DNA of 64,000 nucleotides, from contig NZ_PYOC01000009.1 of the NCBI RefSeq assembly GCF_003026215.1, positions 141,570-205,569 on the forward strand. The letters run 5' to 3'. Made by a program: the position numbers and the translations under genes. The notes beneath the pieces are model-generated. The model was not told where the DNA came from. It saw nothing but the letters and a program-made list of their open reading frames with translations, and searched no databases. The stretch comes from Photobacterium indicum (GTDB lineage: Bacteria; Pseudomonadota; Gammaproteobacteria; Enterobacterales; Vibrionaceae). Positions 37,997 to 46,373 of the stretch are shown piece by piece (the first letter of the stretch is position 1; every line of letters starts with the position of its first letter).

Positions 37997-39505
37997 TTAA
38001 GCATCCATTTCAGCTATTTTGACCTTCCAAGTGTCTGGACCCGTCTCATGTGCATTAGTGCCAGCAGAATCAACCGCAACAGTTACAGGCATATCTTCGA
38101 CTTCAAATTCGTAGATAGCCTCCATACCGAGGTCTTCAAATGCAACGACTCGTGCTTTCTTAATCGCCTTCGCAACCAAGTATGCAGCACCGCCAACAGC
38201 CATTAAGTAAACAGCTTTATGTTCTTTAATCGACTCAATCGCCTTAGGTCCACGTTCAGCTTTACCTATCATGCCCGTTAAGCCAGCTTGACCTAACATC
38301 ATATCGGTAAACTTATCCATACGCGTTGACGTTGTAGGACCAGCAGGGCCAACAACCTCATCACCAACGGCATCCACAGGACCCACGTAATAAATAAAGC
38401 GGTTATTGAAATCTACAGGGAAATTTTCGCCGCGAGCCAACATATCTTGAATACGTTTATGCGCAGCATCACGACCTGTTAAGATTTTACCTGACAATAA
38501 AACCGTTTCGCCTGATTTCCATTCCTGAACATCAGCTTTAGTAATTTCATCAACGTTAACACGGCGAACACTCTCGCCCACTTCCCATGTCACTTCTGGC
38601 CAGTCTTCTAGCTTCGGTGGGGTTAATTCTGCAGGGCCGGTACCATCGAGTGTAAAATGCACATGACGCGTAGCCGCACAGTTAGGGATCATGCAAACAG
38701 GCTTAGACGCCGCATGGGTTGGTGCTGTTTTAATTTTCACATCAACAACTGTGGTTAATCCGCCCAGCCCTTGTGCTCCAATACCCAATTTGTTCACACG
38801 ATTATAAATGTCTAAACGTAGTTCTTCTTCTGCGTTTTGTGCGCCACGCTCTTGTAGCTCATGGATATCAATCGATTCCATCAACGACTCTTTTGCTAAT
38901 ACTGCCGCTTTTTCAGCCGTACCACCAATGCCTATGCCAAGCATGCCTGGTGGACACCAACCAGCCCCCATCAATGGCACTGTTTTTTCAATCCACTCAG
39001 CCACATCATCAGAAGGGTTCAACATCACCATCTTGGTTTTATTTTCAGAACCGCCGCCTTTAGCTGCAATTTGAATATCAACCTTATTGCCTGGCACCAT
39101 ATCAATGTGAACAACTGCTGGCGTATTGTCTTTCGTATTTTTACGTGTGCCAGCAGGATCGGCAACAACAGACGCTCGTAGGGGGTTGTCTGGGTTGTTA
39201 TAAGCTTGACGGACACCTTCATCGACCATTTGCTGAACAGTAAGATCACTCTCCCACTGCACATTCATTCCGATTTTAACAAAACAGGTCACGATCCCCG
39301 TATCTTGACAGATAGGACGTTTACCTTCTGCAGACATACGTGAATTAATCAAAATCTGTGCGATAGCATCTTTCGCAGCTTGACTCTGTTCTTTGTTATA
39401 AGCTTTTTCCAATGCTTGAACAAAATCAAGTGGATGGTAATAAGATATGTACTGTAATGCATCAGCAACACTACTAATCACATCTTCTTTACGGATGACG
39501 GTCAT
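37997..39505 (-). CDS. Fumarate hydratase, class I (iron-sulfur)
   Basis: A TCA cycle enzyme interconverting fumarate and malate, with an oxygen-sensitive 4Fe-4S cluster. It has 502 residues, close to the class I type found in Vibrio and Pseudomonas and shorter than E. coli FumA. Cluster Cys candidates are in RPICQDTGIVT (~100), CMIPNCAATRHVHF (~277) and the substrate loop GPTTSTRMDKFTDMMLG (~385). The C-terminal tartrate dehydratase beta-type domain begins near residue 325. The gene is monocistronic and divergent from pabB. In the 315-bp gap 39506-39820 I see no further feature. Confidence 0.95.
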   Translation of the reverse strand: MTVIRKEDVISSVADALQYISYYHPLDFVQALEKAYNKEQSQAAKDAIAQILINSRMSAEGKRPICQDTGIVTCFVKIGMNVQWESDLTVQQMVDEGVRQAYNNPDNPLRASVVADPAGTRKNTKDNTPAVVHIDMVPGNKVDIQIAAKGGGSENKTKMVMLNPSDDVAEWIEKTVPLMGAGWCPPGMLGIGIGGTAEKAAVLAKESLMESIDIHELQERGAQNAEEELRLDIYNRVNKLGIGAQGLGGLTTVVDVKIKTAPTHAASKPVCMIPNCAATRHVHFTLDGTGPAELTPPKLEDWPEVTWEVGESVRRVNVDEITKADVQEWKSGETVLLSGKILTGRDAAHKRIQDMLARGENFPVDFNNRFIYYVGPVDAVGDEVVGPAGPTTSTRMDKFTDMMLGQAGLTGMIGKAERGPKAIESIKEHKAVYLMAVGGAAYLVAKAIKKARVVAFEDLGMEAIYEFEVEDMPVTVAVDSAGTNAHETGPDTWKVKIAEMDA

Positions 39506-39820
39506 AATTGCCCTCGTTGATTATTATAATTCCATGGCGCCCAGCTTTAATTCGTCACTACAAAAAGCTTCCAGTGTAGTGTGTGATTCTCATTCATGGC
39601 TGCAGTATATTGATTCGTATAACCAATATGACTCACCCAAATGCTATCACGCGGCCATGCTCCACATGGCAAATGTCCATCTCACTTTATTTCTGTGTAC
39701 CCTTTAGAAAATAAAACGCGATGGATCGTCCTTGGGCGTCGTAATAAAAGCTGTGGTTATGATACTCTTGCGCTCAACTTCGCGCTATGCGCCAATTGAA
39801 TACCTGTCACAAAAAAGAAA

Positions 39821-41224
39821 ATGATTTGTAAATCACATCCCAAACTAAGCATTGAACAACTCGATTACAGCCCAGAAATGACTCTTGAGTGGTTTTCACC
39901 CTTATCACGTCTGCCATGGGCGATGATATTACGTTCTGCTGCCAATAATCACCCAGATAATCGCTTTGATATTCTAGTTGCTGATCCTTTAGCCACTTTG
40001 GAGACACAAGGTGAAATAACCTGTATTAAATTTTCAAATGGCGATGAAAAAACTAGCACTGATGATCCGTTTTCTCTGCTTCAACATATTCAACAGGATC
40101 TACTACCCCCACTTAACCCTATGACTGGTGTGCCATTTATTGGTGGTGCACTGGGCTATTTTGCATACGACCTCGGTCGACGGGTTGAAAAAATTGCCTC
40201 ACTGGCTAAGCATGATATTTCTGCACCTGATATGGCTGTAGGCATTTATGATTGGGCACTGATTGCTGATCACCAAGAAAAAACGCTTTTTTTAGTCTCT
40301 CCTTCTGGTAGTCAACGTTTAGAATGGCTAAAACAGCACCAAGAAAACAGTTTAACGCAGCACAAAAAGGACGTGTCACAACAAGCTGAACACTTTGCAT
40401 TAACAACTGATTGGTCTTCAAACATGACAATTAGCAGTTACTGCAACAAATTTGATCAAGTCCAAGAGTATTTACTCTCTGGTGATTGTTATCAAATTAA
40501 CCTTGCACAGCGTTTTCAGGCTTCTTATCGCGGTGATGAATGGCAAGCTTACTTACGTTTAGAGCAAACGAATGGTGCGCCTTTCTCTGGTTTTATCCGC
40601 ACTGAACACGGTACTGTCTTGTCTGTATCACCAGAACGTTTTCTACAACATAACCAAGGTTACGTTGAAACAAAGCCGATCAAGGGTACGCGCCCACGCT
40701 CAGACAATGTAGAACAAGACCGAGCCTATGCCGACGATTTACGTCATGCTGAAAAAGATCGCTCAGAAAATTTGATGATTGTTGATTTGCTACGAAATGA
40801 TATTGGACGAGTGGCAAAACCCGGTAGTGTCAAAGTACCCAGCATTTTTGAAATCGAAAGTTTCCCCGCGGTTCATCACTTGGTTAGCACCGTAACAGGC
40901 GAACTAGACCAACAGTACTCGGCAACGGATTTATTACGTGCTTGTTTTCCCGGAGGCTCAATTACAGGCGCCCCGAAAGTACGAGCTATGTCTATAATTG
41001 AAGAATTAGAACCGCATCGCCGTAGTATTTACTGTGGCAGCATTGGCTATATCAGCCGCTGTGGTCGCATGGATACTAGCATTACGATACGAACATTAGT
41101 CACTCAAGAGCAGAAGATATACGCTTGGGCTGGCGGTGGAGTGGTTGCAGATAGCAAATCTGACAGTGAATATCAGGAAACACTGGACAAACTAAGTAGA
41201 ATTCTGCCAATCTTAAGACAGTAG
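39821..41224 (+). CDS. pabB: Aminodeoxychorismate synthase component I
   Basis: A cytoplasmic enzyme of folate synthesis that aminates chorismate to 4-amino-4-deoxychorismate, with PabA supplying ammonia. It has 467 residues. The chorismate-binding half (~195-465) shows SPERFL, ETKPIKGTRPR with the PabB-type catalytic Lys, ENLMIVDLLRNDIGRV, and GGSITGAPKVRAMSIIEELE. The PIKGT motif points to PabB over TrpE, which has Ala there. It is followed at 112 bp by nudL, as in many gammaproteobacteria. Confidence 0.95.
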   Translation: MICKSHPKLSIEQLDYSPEMTLEWFSPLSRLPWAMILRSAANNHPDNRFDILVADPLATLETQGEITCIKFSNGDEKTSTDDPFSLLQHIQQDLLPPLNPMTGVPFIGGALGYFAYDLGRRVEKIASLAKHDISAPDMAVGIYDWALIADHQEKTLFLVSPSGSQRLEWLKQHQENSLTQHKKDVSQQAEHFALTTDWSSNMTISSYCNKFDQVQEYLLSGDCYQINLAQRFQASYRGDEWQAYLRLEQTNGAPFSGFIRTEHGTVLSVSPERFLQHNQGYVETKPIKGTRPRSDNVEQDRAYADDLRHAEKDRSENLMIVDLLRNDIGRVAKPGSVKVPSIFEIESFPAVHHLVSTVTGELDQQYSATDLLRACFPGGSITGAPKVRAMSIIEELEPHRRSIYCGSIGYISRCGRMDTSITIRTLVTQEQKIYAWAGGGVVADSKSDSEYQETLDKLSRILPILRQ

Positions 41225-41336
41225 TCTATTTTATTAACTACTCTATTACCAAATGACTTGGAATAGTAAAATTGTAACTGCTTAGATCTCGTTCATCGCG
41301 AACAAGATAAGCAGTTACAGTAAACACGGACAGTTT

Positions 41337-41936
41337 ATGATCAGTCAGCAACAAATATTAAGCCGCTTTATGCTTGCGCCAACCACGAATTATGACAAGA
41401 GTCATAATGAGCGTGTACGCCAGCATGTATCTGCTACAGATACTTTTAAGCCCGCGGCTGTGCTGATCCCTCTCGTTCCCCGTAATAACACCTACAATAT
41501 TGTATTAACTCGCCGTGCAAACCACTTAAAACATCACCCAGGCCAAATTGCTTTCCCTGGTGGTCGTCATGAAAGCTTCGATCAAGATTTAGCGGCTACA
41601 GCACTCCGCGAAACAGAAGAAGAAACTGGAATATTATGCAGTCGAAATCATATACTTGGACAGCTGCCAGCTCTGCCTACAATAAGCGGATATATGGTAA
41701 CGCCATTCCTTTCAACAATAGCAGCAGATTACCAGCCAAAGCTTGACCCCAGCGAGGTTGATGAGTTATTCGAAGTGCCAATTCAATACTTATTAAACCC
41801 AGTGAATATGCACAGTCAGCAGTTTCAAATAAATGGCCACCTACACAATATTTATTCAATTCCATTCAGCAATTATTCAATTTGGGGAGCTACTGCCCAA
41901 ATGATTAAGTTGTTATCAAAACAGCTTTGGTATTAA
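41337..41936 (+). CDS. nudL: Nudix CoA pyrophosphatase
   Basis: A 199-residue Nudix hydrolase of the NudL/CoA pyrophosphatase group. The Nudix box reads GGRHESFDQDLAATALRETE then EETGI (residues ~81-105) and is intact. Just before it, LTRRANHLKHHPGQIAFPGG is the UPF0035 motif that marks CoA hydrolases. It follows pabB on the same strand, a common pairing. The substrate is inferred from the family. Confidence 0.93.
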   Translation: MISQQQILSRFMLAPTTNYDKSHNERVRQHVSATDTFKPAAVLIPLVPRNNTYNIVLTRRANHLKHHPGQIAFPGGRHESFDQDLAATALRETEEETGILCSRNHILGQLPALPTISGYMVTPFLSTIAADYQPKLDPSEVDELFEVPIQYLLNPVNMHSQQFQINGHLHNIYSIPFSNYSIWGATAQMIKLLSKQLWY

Positions 41937-41986
41937 AAATTCGCCTTCTAACACGTCATTTTCCCTAACTTCTTCGTAACACCCCC

Positions 41987-42002
41987 TGTGATCAAGATCA
42001 CC
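41987..42002 (+). promoter_or_regulatory. CRP-like site upstream of sdaC (distal)
   Basis: TGTGATCAAGATCACC fits TGTGA-N6-TCACA in nine of ten core positions, 126 bp upstream of the sdaC start. Confidence 0.7.
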
Positions 42003-42037
42003 TTTAATTGTATTGCAAATATCACCAATTACATAAC

Positions 42038-42052
42038 GGGATCAAGATCAAA
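42038..42052 (+). promoter_or_regulatory. Second, weaker CRP-like site upstream of sdaC
   Basis: GGGATCAAGATCAAA shares the 11-bp core GATCAAGATCA with the distal site, exactly 50 bp further on. It lacks the flanking TGTG. Confidence 0.45.
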
Positions 42053-42127
42053 GTTTTACTTCTGGAAATAGCGAAAATGCGCCCCGTTCCTAATTCCCGT
42101 TCCGTAAAACACTTTGGATAGATAATC

Positions 42128-43381
42128 ATGCAAACCACTTCGAATACAGCAGCGACTACCGCAGCAAAAGCAAGTTGGACGTATAAAGATTTCACTTGGG
42201 CACTATCACTATTTGGCACAGCAGTAGGCGCTGGTGTTCTTTTTCTTCCAATTAAAGCAGGCGCTGGTGGCTTTTGGCCTCTAGTTATTCTGGCTCTTAT
42301 TGCACTACCAATGACTTGGTTTGCACATAAAGGTCTTGCTCGCTTCGTTCTTTCAGCAAAAAACCCTGAAGCAGATATCACTGATACTGTTGAAGAGCAC
42401 TTCGGTAAGTCTGGCGCAAAAATCATCACTTTCGCTTACTTCTTTGCTATCTATCCGATTGTTCTAATTTATGGTGTTGGTATTACAAACACTGTCGACT
42501 CTTTCTTAGTTAACCAAATGGGTATGGAGTCAATTCCACGTTGGTTGCTATCTGGCGGCCTAATCATAGCAATGACTGCTGGTGTTGTGTTCGGTAAAGA
42601 ACTGATGCTTAAAGCAACGTCTGCAATGGTTTACCCTCTAGTATTTATTCTACTAGCACTATCTATCTACCTAGTGCCTGAGTGGAATACAACAATGGTT
42701 TCTGTTAGCCCTGATTGGAGCTCTATGCCTTCTGTTATTTGGCTAGCAATTCCAATTATTGTTTTCTCTTTCAACCACAGCCCAATCATCAGCCAGTTCT
42801 CTAAAGAACAGCGCCGCGTTTACGGTGAAGATGCAGTTAAAAAGACTGACATGATCACTGGCGGTGCAGCAATGATGCTTATGAGCTTCGTTATGTTCTT
42901 TGTATTCTCTGTTGTTCTTTCTCTATCACCAGAGCAACTAGCTATCGCACAAGAACAAAACATTAGTGTTCTATCGTACCTAGCGAACATTCACGAATCT
43001 CCGCTAATCTCAATTCTTGGTCCTCTAGTTGCTTTTGCTGCTATCACTTCAAGCTACTTCGGTCACTTCCTTGGTGCACATGAAGGTCTTGTTGGTCTAG
43101 CGAAATCTAGCTCTAAGATGCCAGTTAAAAAGATTGAGAAAATCTCTCTTGGTTTCATCGTTATTACAACTTGGATGGTTGCGGTAGTTAACCCAAGCAT
43201 CCTAGGTATGATTGAAACAATGGGTGCACCGATGATCGCTGCAATCTTGTTCCTAATGCCTGTTGTAGCAATGTACAAAGTACCAGCAATGGCTAAGTAC
43301 AAGACATCTGCACCGGTACAACTTTTCACTGCTCTATGTGGTATTGCTGCAATTACTTCAGTAATCTACGGCGCATTGTAA
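42128..43381 (+). CDS. sdaC: Serine transporter SdaC
   Basis: An inner membrane serine:proton symporter of the HAAAP/STP family. It has 417 residues and about eleven membrane helices. It resembles E. coli SdaC throughout: LFGTAVGAGVLFLPIKAG (~32-49), YFFAIYPIVLIYGVGITN (~105-122), FSFNHSPIISQFSKEQRR (~214-231) and NPSILGMIETMGAPMIAAIL. It precedes sdaA, so import and deamination of serine are encoded together, but a terminator separates the genes. CRP-like sites upstream suggest catabolite control. Codon use looks like that of a highly expressed gene. Confidence 0.95.
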   Translation: MQTTSNTAATTAAKASWTYKDFTWALSLFGTAVGAGVLFLPIKAGAGGFWPLVILALIALPMTWFAHKGLARFVLSAKNPEADITDTVEEHFGKSGAKIITFAYFFAIYPIVLIYGVGITNTVDSFLVNQMGMESIPRWLLSGGLIIAMTAGVVFGKELMLKATSAMVYPLVFILLALSIYLVPEWNTTMVSVSPDWSSMPSVIWLAIPIIVFSFNHSPIISQFSKEQRRVYGEDAVKKTDMITGGAAMMLMSFVMFFVFSVVLSLSPEQLAIAQEQNISVLSYLANIHESPLISILGPLVAFAAITSSYFGHFLGAHEGLVGLAKSSSKMPVKKIEKISLGFIVITTWMVAVVNPSILGMIETMGAPMIAAILFLMPVVAMYKVPAMAKYKTSAPVQLFTALCGIAAITSVIYGAL

Positions 43382-43397
43382 AAGATTCATCTACTCT

Positions 43398-43429
43398 AGC
43401 CGTAATGAATGTTCATTTACGGCTTTTTC
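43398..43429 (+). terminator. Intrinsic terminator after sdaC
   Basis: Stem AGCCGTAA (43398-43405) with TTACGGCT (43417-43424), then T run. It lies 17 bp past the sdaC stop. Confidence 0.85.
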
Positions 43430-43491
43430 TTCCGAAAAAATGTGCTACAACGCATAGTCTTCTAAGTCAATTAGAGTAGAATAGACAACAC

Positions 43492-43526
43492 AAAAGAGCA
43501 GGAAGTATTTGCCTACTGCTCTTTTT
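43492..43526 (+). terminator. Terminator-like hairpin in the sdaA leader
   Basis: AAAAGAGCAG (43492-43501) pairs with CTGCTCTTTT (43516-43525) and is followed by T. It lies 100 bp upstream of sdaA, so it either ends a short leader transcript or acts as an attenuator. Confidence 0.7.
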
Positions 43527-43540
43527 GCTTTTCTAGTGAT

Positions 43541-43618
43541 CTCGCCAAGGAAGGGGCGGGAATTATAAAAACTATGACAGTCTTGGCCGGAGGCAAGATC
43601 GCTTCCCCCGACTGAGGT
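43541..43618 (+). promoter_or_regulatory. Structured 5' leader of sdaA, candidate regulatory RNA
   Basis: A GC-rich 78-bp stretch directly before sdaA. Stem 1: CTCGCC (43541-43546) with GGCGGG (43555-43560), loop AAGGAAGG. Stem 2: CAGTC (43578-43582) with GACTG (43610-43614), enclosing a small hairpin TTGgCC/GGCAA (43583-43596). The loop of stem 1, GGAAG (43549-43553), can pair with CTTCC (43602-43606) inside stem 2, making a pseudoknot. The ribosome binding site GAGGT (43614-43618) abuts stem 2. It does not match a riboswitch class I know. Confidence 0.5.
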
Positions 43619-43625
43619 AATACGC

Positions 43626-44987
43626 ATGATCAGTGTTTTTGATATCTACAAAATTGGTGTGGGTCCTTCCAGTTCACACACTGTTGGTCCAATGAAAGCA
43701 GGTAAGGAATTTATTGATGACTTACGCGCGATGGGCAAATTACGAGATATAACCAAAATTACCGTTGACGTTTATGGCTCACTTTCTCTTACCGGTAAAG
43801 GTCACCATACAGACATCGCTATCATCATGGGTCTTGCAGGCAACAGTCCTGAACATGTTGATATTGACAGCATCCCCGGTTTTATCGCTCGTGTAGAAGA
43901 AACAGAACGCTTACCTGTTGGCATGCACTGCCACACAGTAGAGTTTCCTCGTGAAGGAGGTATGAATTTTCATACAACTAATCTTTCTCTTCACGAAAAT
44001 GGTATGACTATCACCGCTTGGATTAGCGATGAAGTGTCGTACACTAAAACTTATTATTCAATCGGTGGTGGTTTCATCGTCGACGAAGAAAACTTTGGCA
44101 AAGAGCAAGTTTCAACAGTCAAAGTACCTTACATGTATACTAAGGCAGAAGGCCTTCTTGCACATTGTAAAGAACATGGCCTTTCTGTTAGTGCACTTGT
44201 TATGGCTAACGAACGTGCAATGAATGCAGAAGACGAAATTAATACTTACTTCGCAAACATCTGGAAAGCCATGCGTGAATGTATGGAACGAGGTATGAAC
44301 GAAGAAGGTATTCTACCAGGTCCACTACGTGTTCCACGTCGAGCAGCGGCACTTCGCCAACAACTGATAACGACAGAAAACCTAAGTACTGACCCGATGA
44401 CGGTTGTTGACTGGGTTAACATGTACGCATTTGCTGTAAACGAAGAAAATGCAGCGGGTGGTCGTGTTGTTACTGCACCAACAAATGGCGCGTGTGGCAT
44501 CATTCCAGCGGTACTAGCTTACTACGATAAGTTCATCCAGAATGTTGGTCCTAAAGATTACACGCGTTATTTTGCAGCTTCTGGTGCAATTGGTGGTCTT
44601 TATAAGCGCAATGCATCTATCTCTGGTGCTGAAGTAGGCTGTCAGGGTGAAGTGGGTGTAGCATGTTCAATGGCTGCAGCGGGTCTTGCTGAACTTATGG
44701 GTGGTAGCCCTGATCAAGTTTGCATCGCAGCTGAGATCGCAATGGAGCACAACTTAGGTCTAACATGTGATCCTGTTGCTGGTCAGGTACAGGTTCCATG
44801 TATAGAGCGTAATGGTATTGCAGCGGTTAAAGCGATTAACGCATGTCGTATGGCACTACGTCGTTCTTCTGAGCCTCGAGTTTCACTTGATAAAGTAATC
44901 GAAACAATGTTGGAAACAGGTAAAGACATGAACGCTAAATACCGTGAGACTTCTCAGGGTGGTCTGGCTATTAAAGTTATCTGCTAA
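43626..44987 (+). CDS. sdaA: L-serine ammonia-lyase, iron-sulfur dependent
   Basis: A cytoplasmic 4Fe-4S enzyme that converts L-serine to pyruvate and ammonia. It has 453 residues, normal for single-chain SdaA. The N-terminal beta domain starts ISVFDIYKIGVGPSSSHTVGP; cluster Cys candidates are in TNGACGIIPAVLAYY (~290), EVGCQGEVGVACSMAAAG (~340) and GLTCDPVAGQVQVPC (~378), with the active-site SSSHT loop intact. ATG 43626 has GAGGT eight bases upstream. Its leader holds a terminator-like hairpin and a possible pseudoknot, so expression is probably controlled at RNA level. Confidence 0.96.
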   Translation: MISVFDIYKIGVGPSSSHTVGPMKAGKEFIDDLRAMGKLRDITKITVDVYGSLSLTGKGHHTDIAIIMGLAGNSPEHVDIDSIPGFIARVEETERLPVGMHCHTVEFPREGGMNFHTTNLSLHENGMTITAWISDEVSYTKTYYSIGGGFIVDEENFGKEQVSTVKVPYMYTKAEGLLAHCKEHGLSVSALVMANERAMNAEDEINTYFANIWKAMRECMERGMNEEGILPGPLRVPRRAAALRQQLITTENLSTDPMTVVDWVNMYAFAVNEENAAGGRVVTAPTNGACGIIPAVLAYYDKFIQNVGPKDYTRYFAASGAIGGLYKRNASISGAEVGCQGEVGVACSMAAAGLAELMGGSPDQVCIAAEIAMEHNLGLTCDPVAGQVQVPCIERNGIAAVKAINACRMALRRSSEPRVSLDKVIETMLETGKDMNAKYRETSQGGLAIKVIC

Positions 44988-45007
44988 ATCCGTCACTGTT
45001 TAATATT

Positions 45008-45048
45008 AAAAGCCATCCGTTACTTATCAGAAACGGGTGGCTTTTTAG
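45008..45048 (+). terminator. Intrinsic terminator after sdaA
   Basis: AAAAGCCATCCGTT (45008-45021) pairs with AACGGGTGGCTTTT (45032-45045), with one G-T pair, then T. Confidence 0.9.
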
Positions 45049-45099
45049 TTTCAGCCATAGCGATTACATTAGTTACCGTGCTTTATTCGTTTATAGAGG

Positions 45100-46065
45100 C
45101 TAACTCTTTGCAGCCTTCAGCAATGCCTCAATATCTTCAGCGAGAGCCTCTCCACTTTGCAACGTGGTTAGCCACGAGATAGGTATCCCCTTTTCATCAC
45201 CAAAGCCATAACACGCACCCGCAAGTGCACCAATCAAGATCCCCCGCCCGCACGTATCACCTGAAACCAGAATATTTTTCATTATCGCTTCAGTATAGCT
45301 TTCACTGTTTTGTAAAATCCAAGCAGCCATCGGAACACTATCTTCTAAATGGCATGCTGAACTGATAAGTGAAAAAACATGAGTGAGATCGTTAACATCT
45401 CCATCCAATAACCGTACTTTTTCAATCTTATCTTGAATTTCAACAGGTGATTTCACCTTTAACACATTAAGCACAGGTTCCATCCGTCGAGAACGCAGTG
45501 CTTCATTCAATGCACTCGCAAATGCTTTGGCTGTAGCTAACGCTAGTTCATTTTGATGCGTAATCCCTACGATGCGGTCGATTTCTTGCTCTAACTGTTC
45601 TGACGGGTATTTAAGCGCAACCAATGCAGGAATAGCACACAGTGCTGGGTTTTGATCATCTTCACTACTGCCAGAGTCTTCGGGCCAATCATCAGGTTCG
45701 AGTGAAAATAAGGTCAATAATAACGCTTTCGTTGGGCTATCAACGTAGCCAATGAAATCACCACCAGGACCAAAGTAATCAAGAATATGTTGCTGAATTT
45801 GATGCGTACTTATCTCTGGTTCCGCAAGTAAACGTATATACAATGCCAACCATTCACCGTAAGCGGTTAACTCACCCGCCGTTAAGCTATCATGAGCGTA
45901 ATAGCCTTCAACGTCTTTGTAATGCAGTACATTGGGTTCAATAAAGGGAAAGTGTGATAATTCAGATAGCGTTTTAATTCGTTCTGGTGAATAAATCCAA
46001 TGCGTCCCCATACTTGCAGCATCGGCAACTAGCGCACCAATAAGGGCAGCGTAACGCTGAGCCAT
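45100..46065 (-). CDS. ADP-ribosylglycohydrolase family protein
   Basis: A 321-residue cytoplasmic protein with the all-helical ARH fold. The N-terminal ALIGALVADAASMGTHW corresponds to the GAxxGDALG start of the family with changes at metal-binding positions, and the C-terminal VSGDTCGRGILIGALAGACYG matches GDTDT-type motifs, but with Cys-Gly after GDT. This resembles the J1-crystallin-like subgroup, in which ADP-ribose removal has not been shown. It is alone on the minus strand. The substrate is unknown. In the 308-bp gap 46066-46373 towards the AraC gene I see no further feature. Confidence 0.82.
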   Translation of the reverse strand: MAQRYAALIGALVADAASMGTHWIYSPERIKTLSELSHFPFIEPNVLHYKDVEGYYAHDSLTAGELTAYGEWLALYIRLLAEPEISTHQIQQHILDYFGPGGDFIGYVDSPTKALLLTLFSLEPDDWPEDSGSSEDDQNPALCAIPALVALKYPSEQLEQEIDRIVGITHQNELALATAKAFASALNEALRSRRMEPVLNVLKVKSPVEIQDKIEKVRLLDGDVNDLTHVFSLISSACHLEDSVPMAAWILQNSESYTEAIMKNILVSGDTCGRGILIGALAGACYGFGDEKGIPISWLTTLQSGEALAEDIEALLKAAKS

Positions 46066-46373
46066 AACTCCTCCTTAAATTTGCTTTAGGCATGGCGCTT
46101 TTCTGATTGCTTTCTTATCGCATACCGATCGTTTGCTGTAAAAAGCACCAATTTATCGTTCAACAGCTCTAAGCATAGCGTATTGAATAATCGCATTCAG
46201 AAATTCATCCAATATCTTAAGAGCAACCCACTAAGTGAGCTTAAATTGATATAAAGCACTTCTATACTCTATTCTCAGTTTAGATTTCGCCCTATACTCC
46301 AGACAACAGCAAGGATGGCAACAGTTAAAAAGGCGCTTTCAGTTACCGCTACTTTTCGAGAACTATCTACAAG

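Noticed and set aside
39447..39707. Plus-strand open frame of 86 codons across the start of the fumarase gene
   Set aside because: It overlaps the fumarase N-terminal coding region in antisense, has no family resemblance and no good ribosome site. A shadow frame.
43541..43618. Glycine, THF or c-di-GMP riboswitch in the sdaA leader
   Set aside because: The consensus bases of these classes are not found on the coding strand; only the general fold with a pseudoknot is supported.
43445..43627. Minus-strand 60-codon frame opposite the sdaA leader
   Set aside because: It covers the terminator hairpin and the structured leader; codon pattern and sequence are not protein-like.
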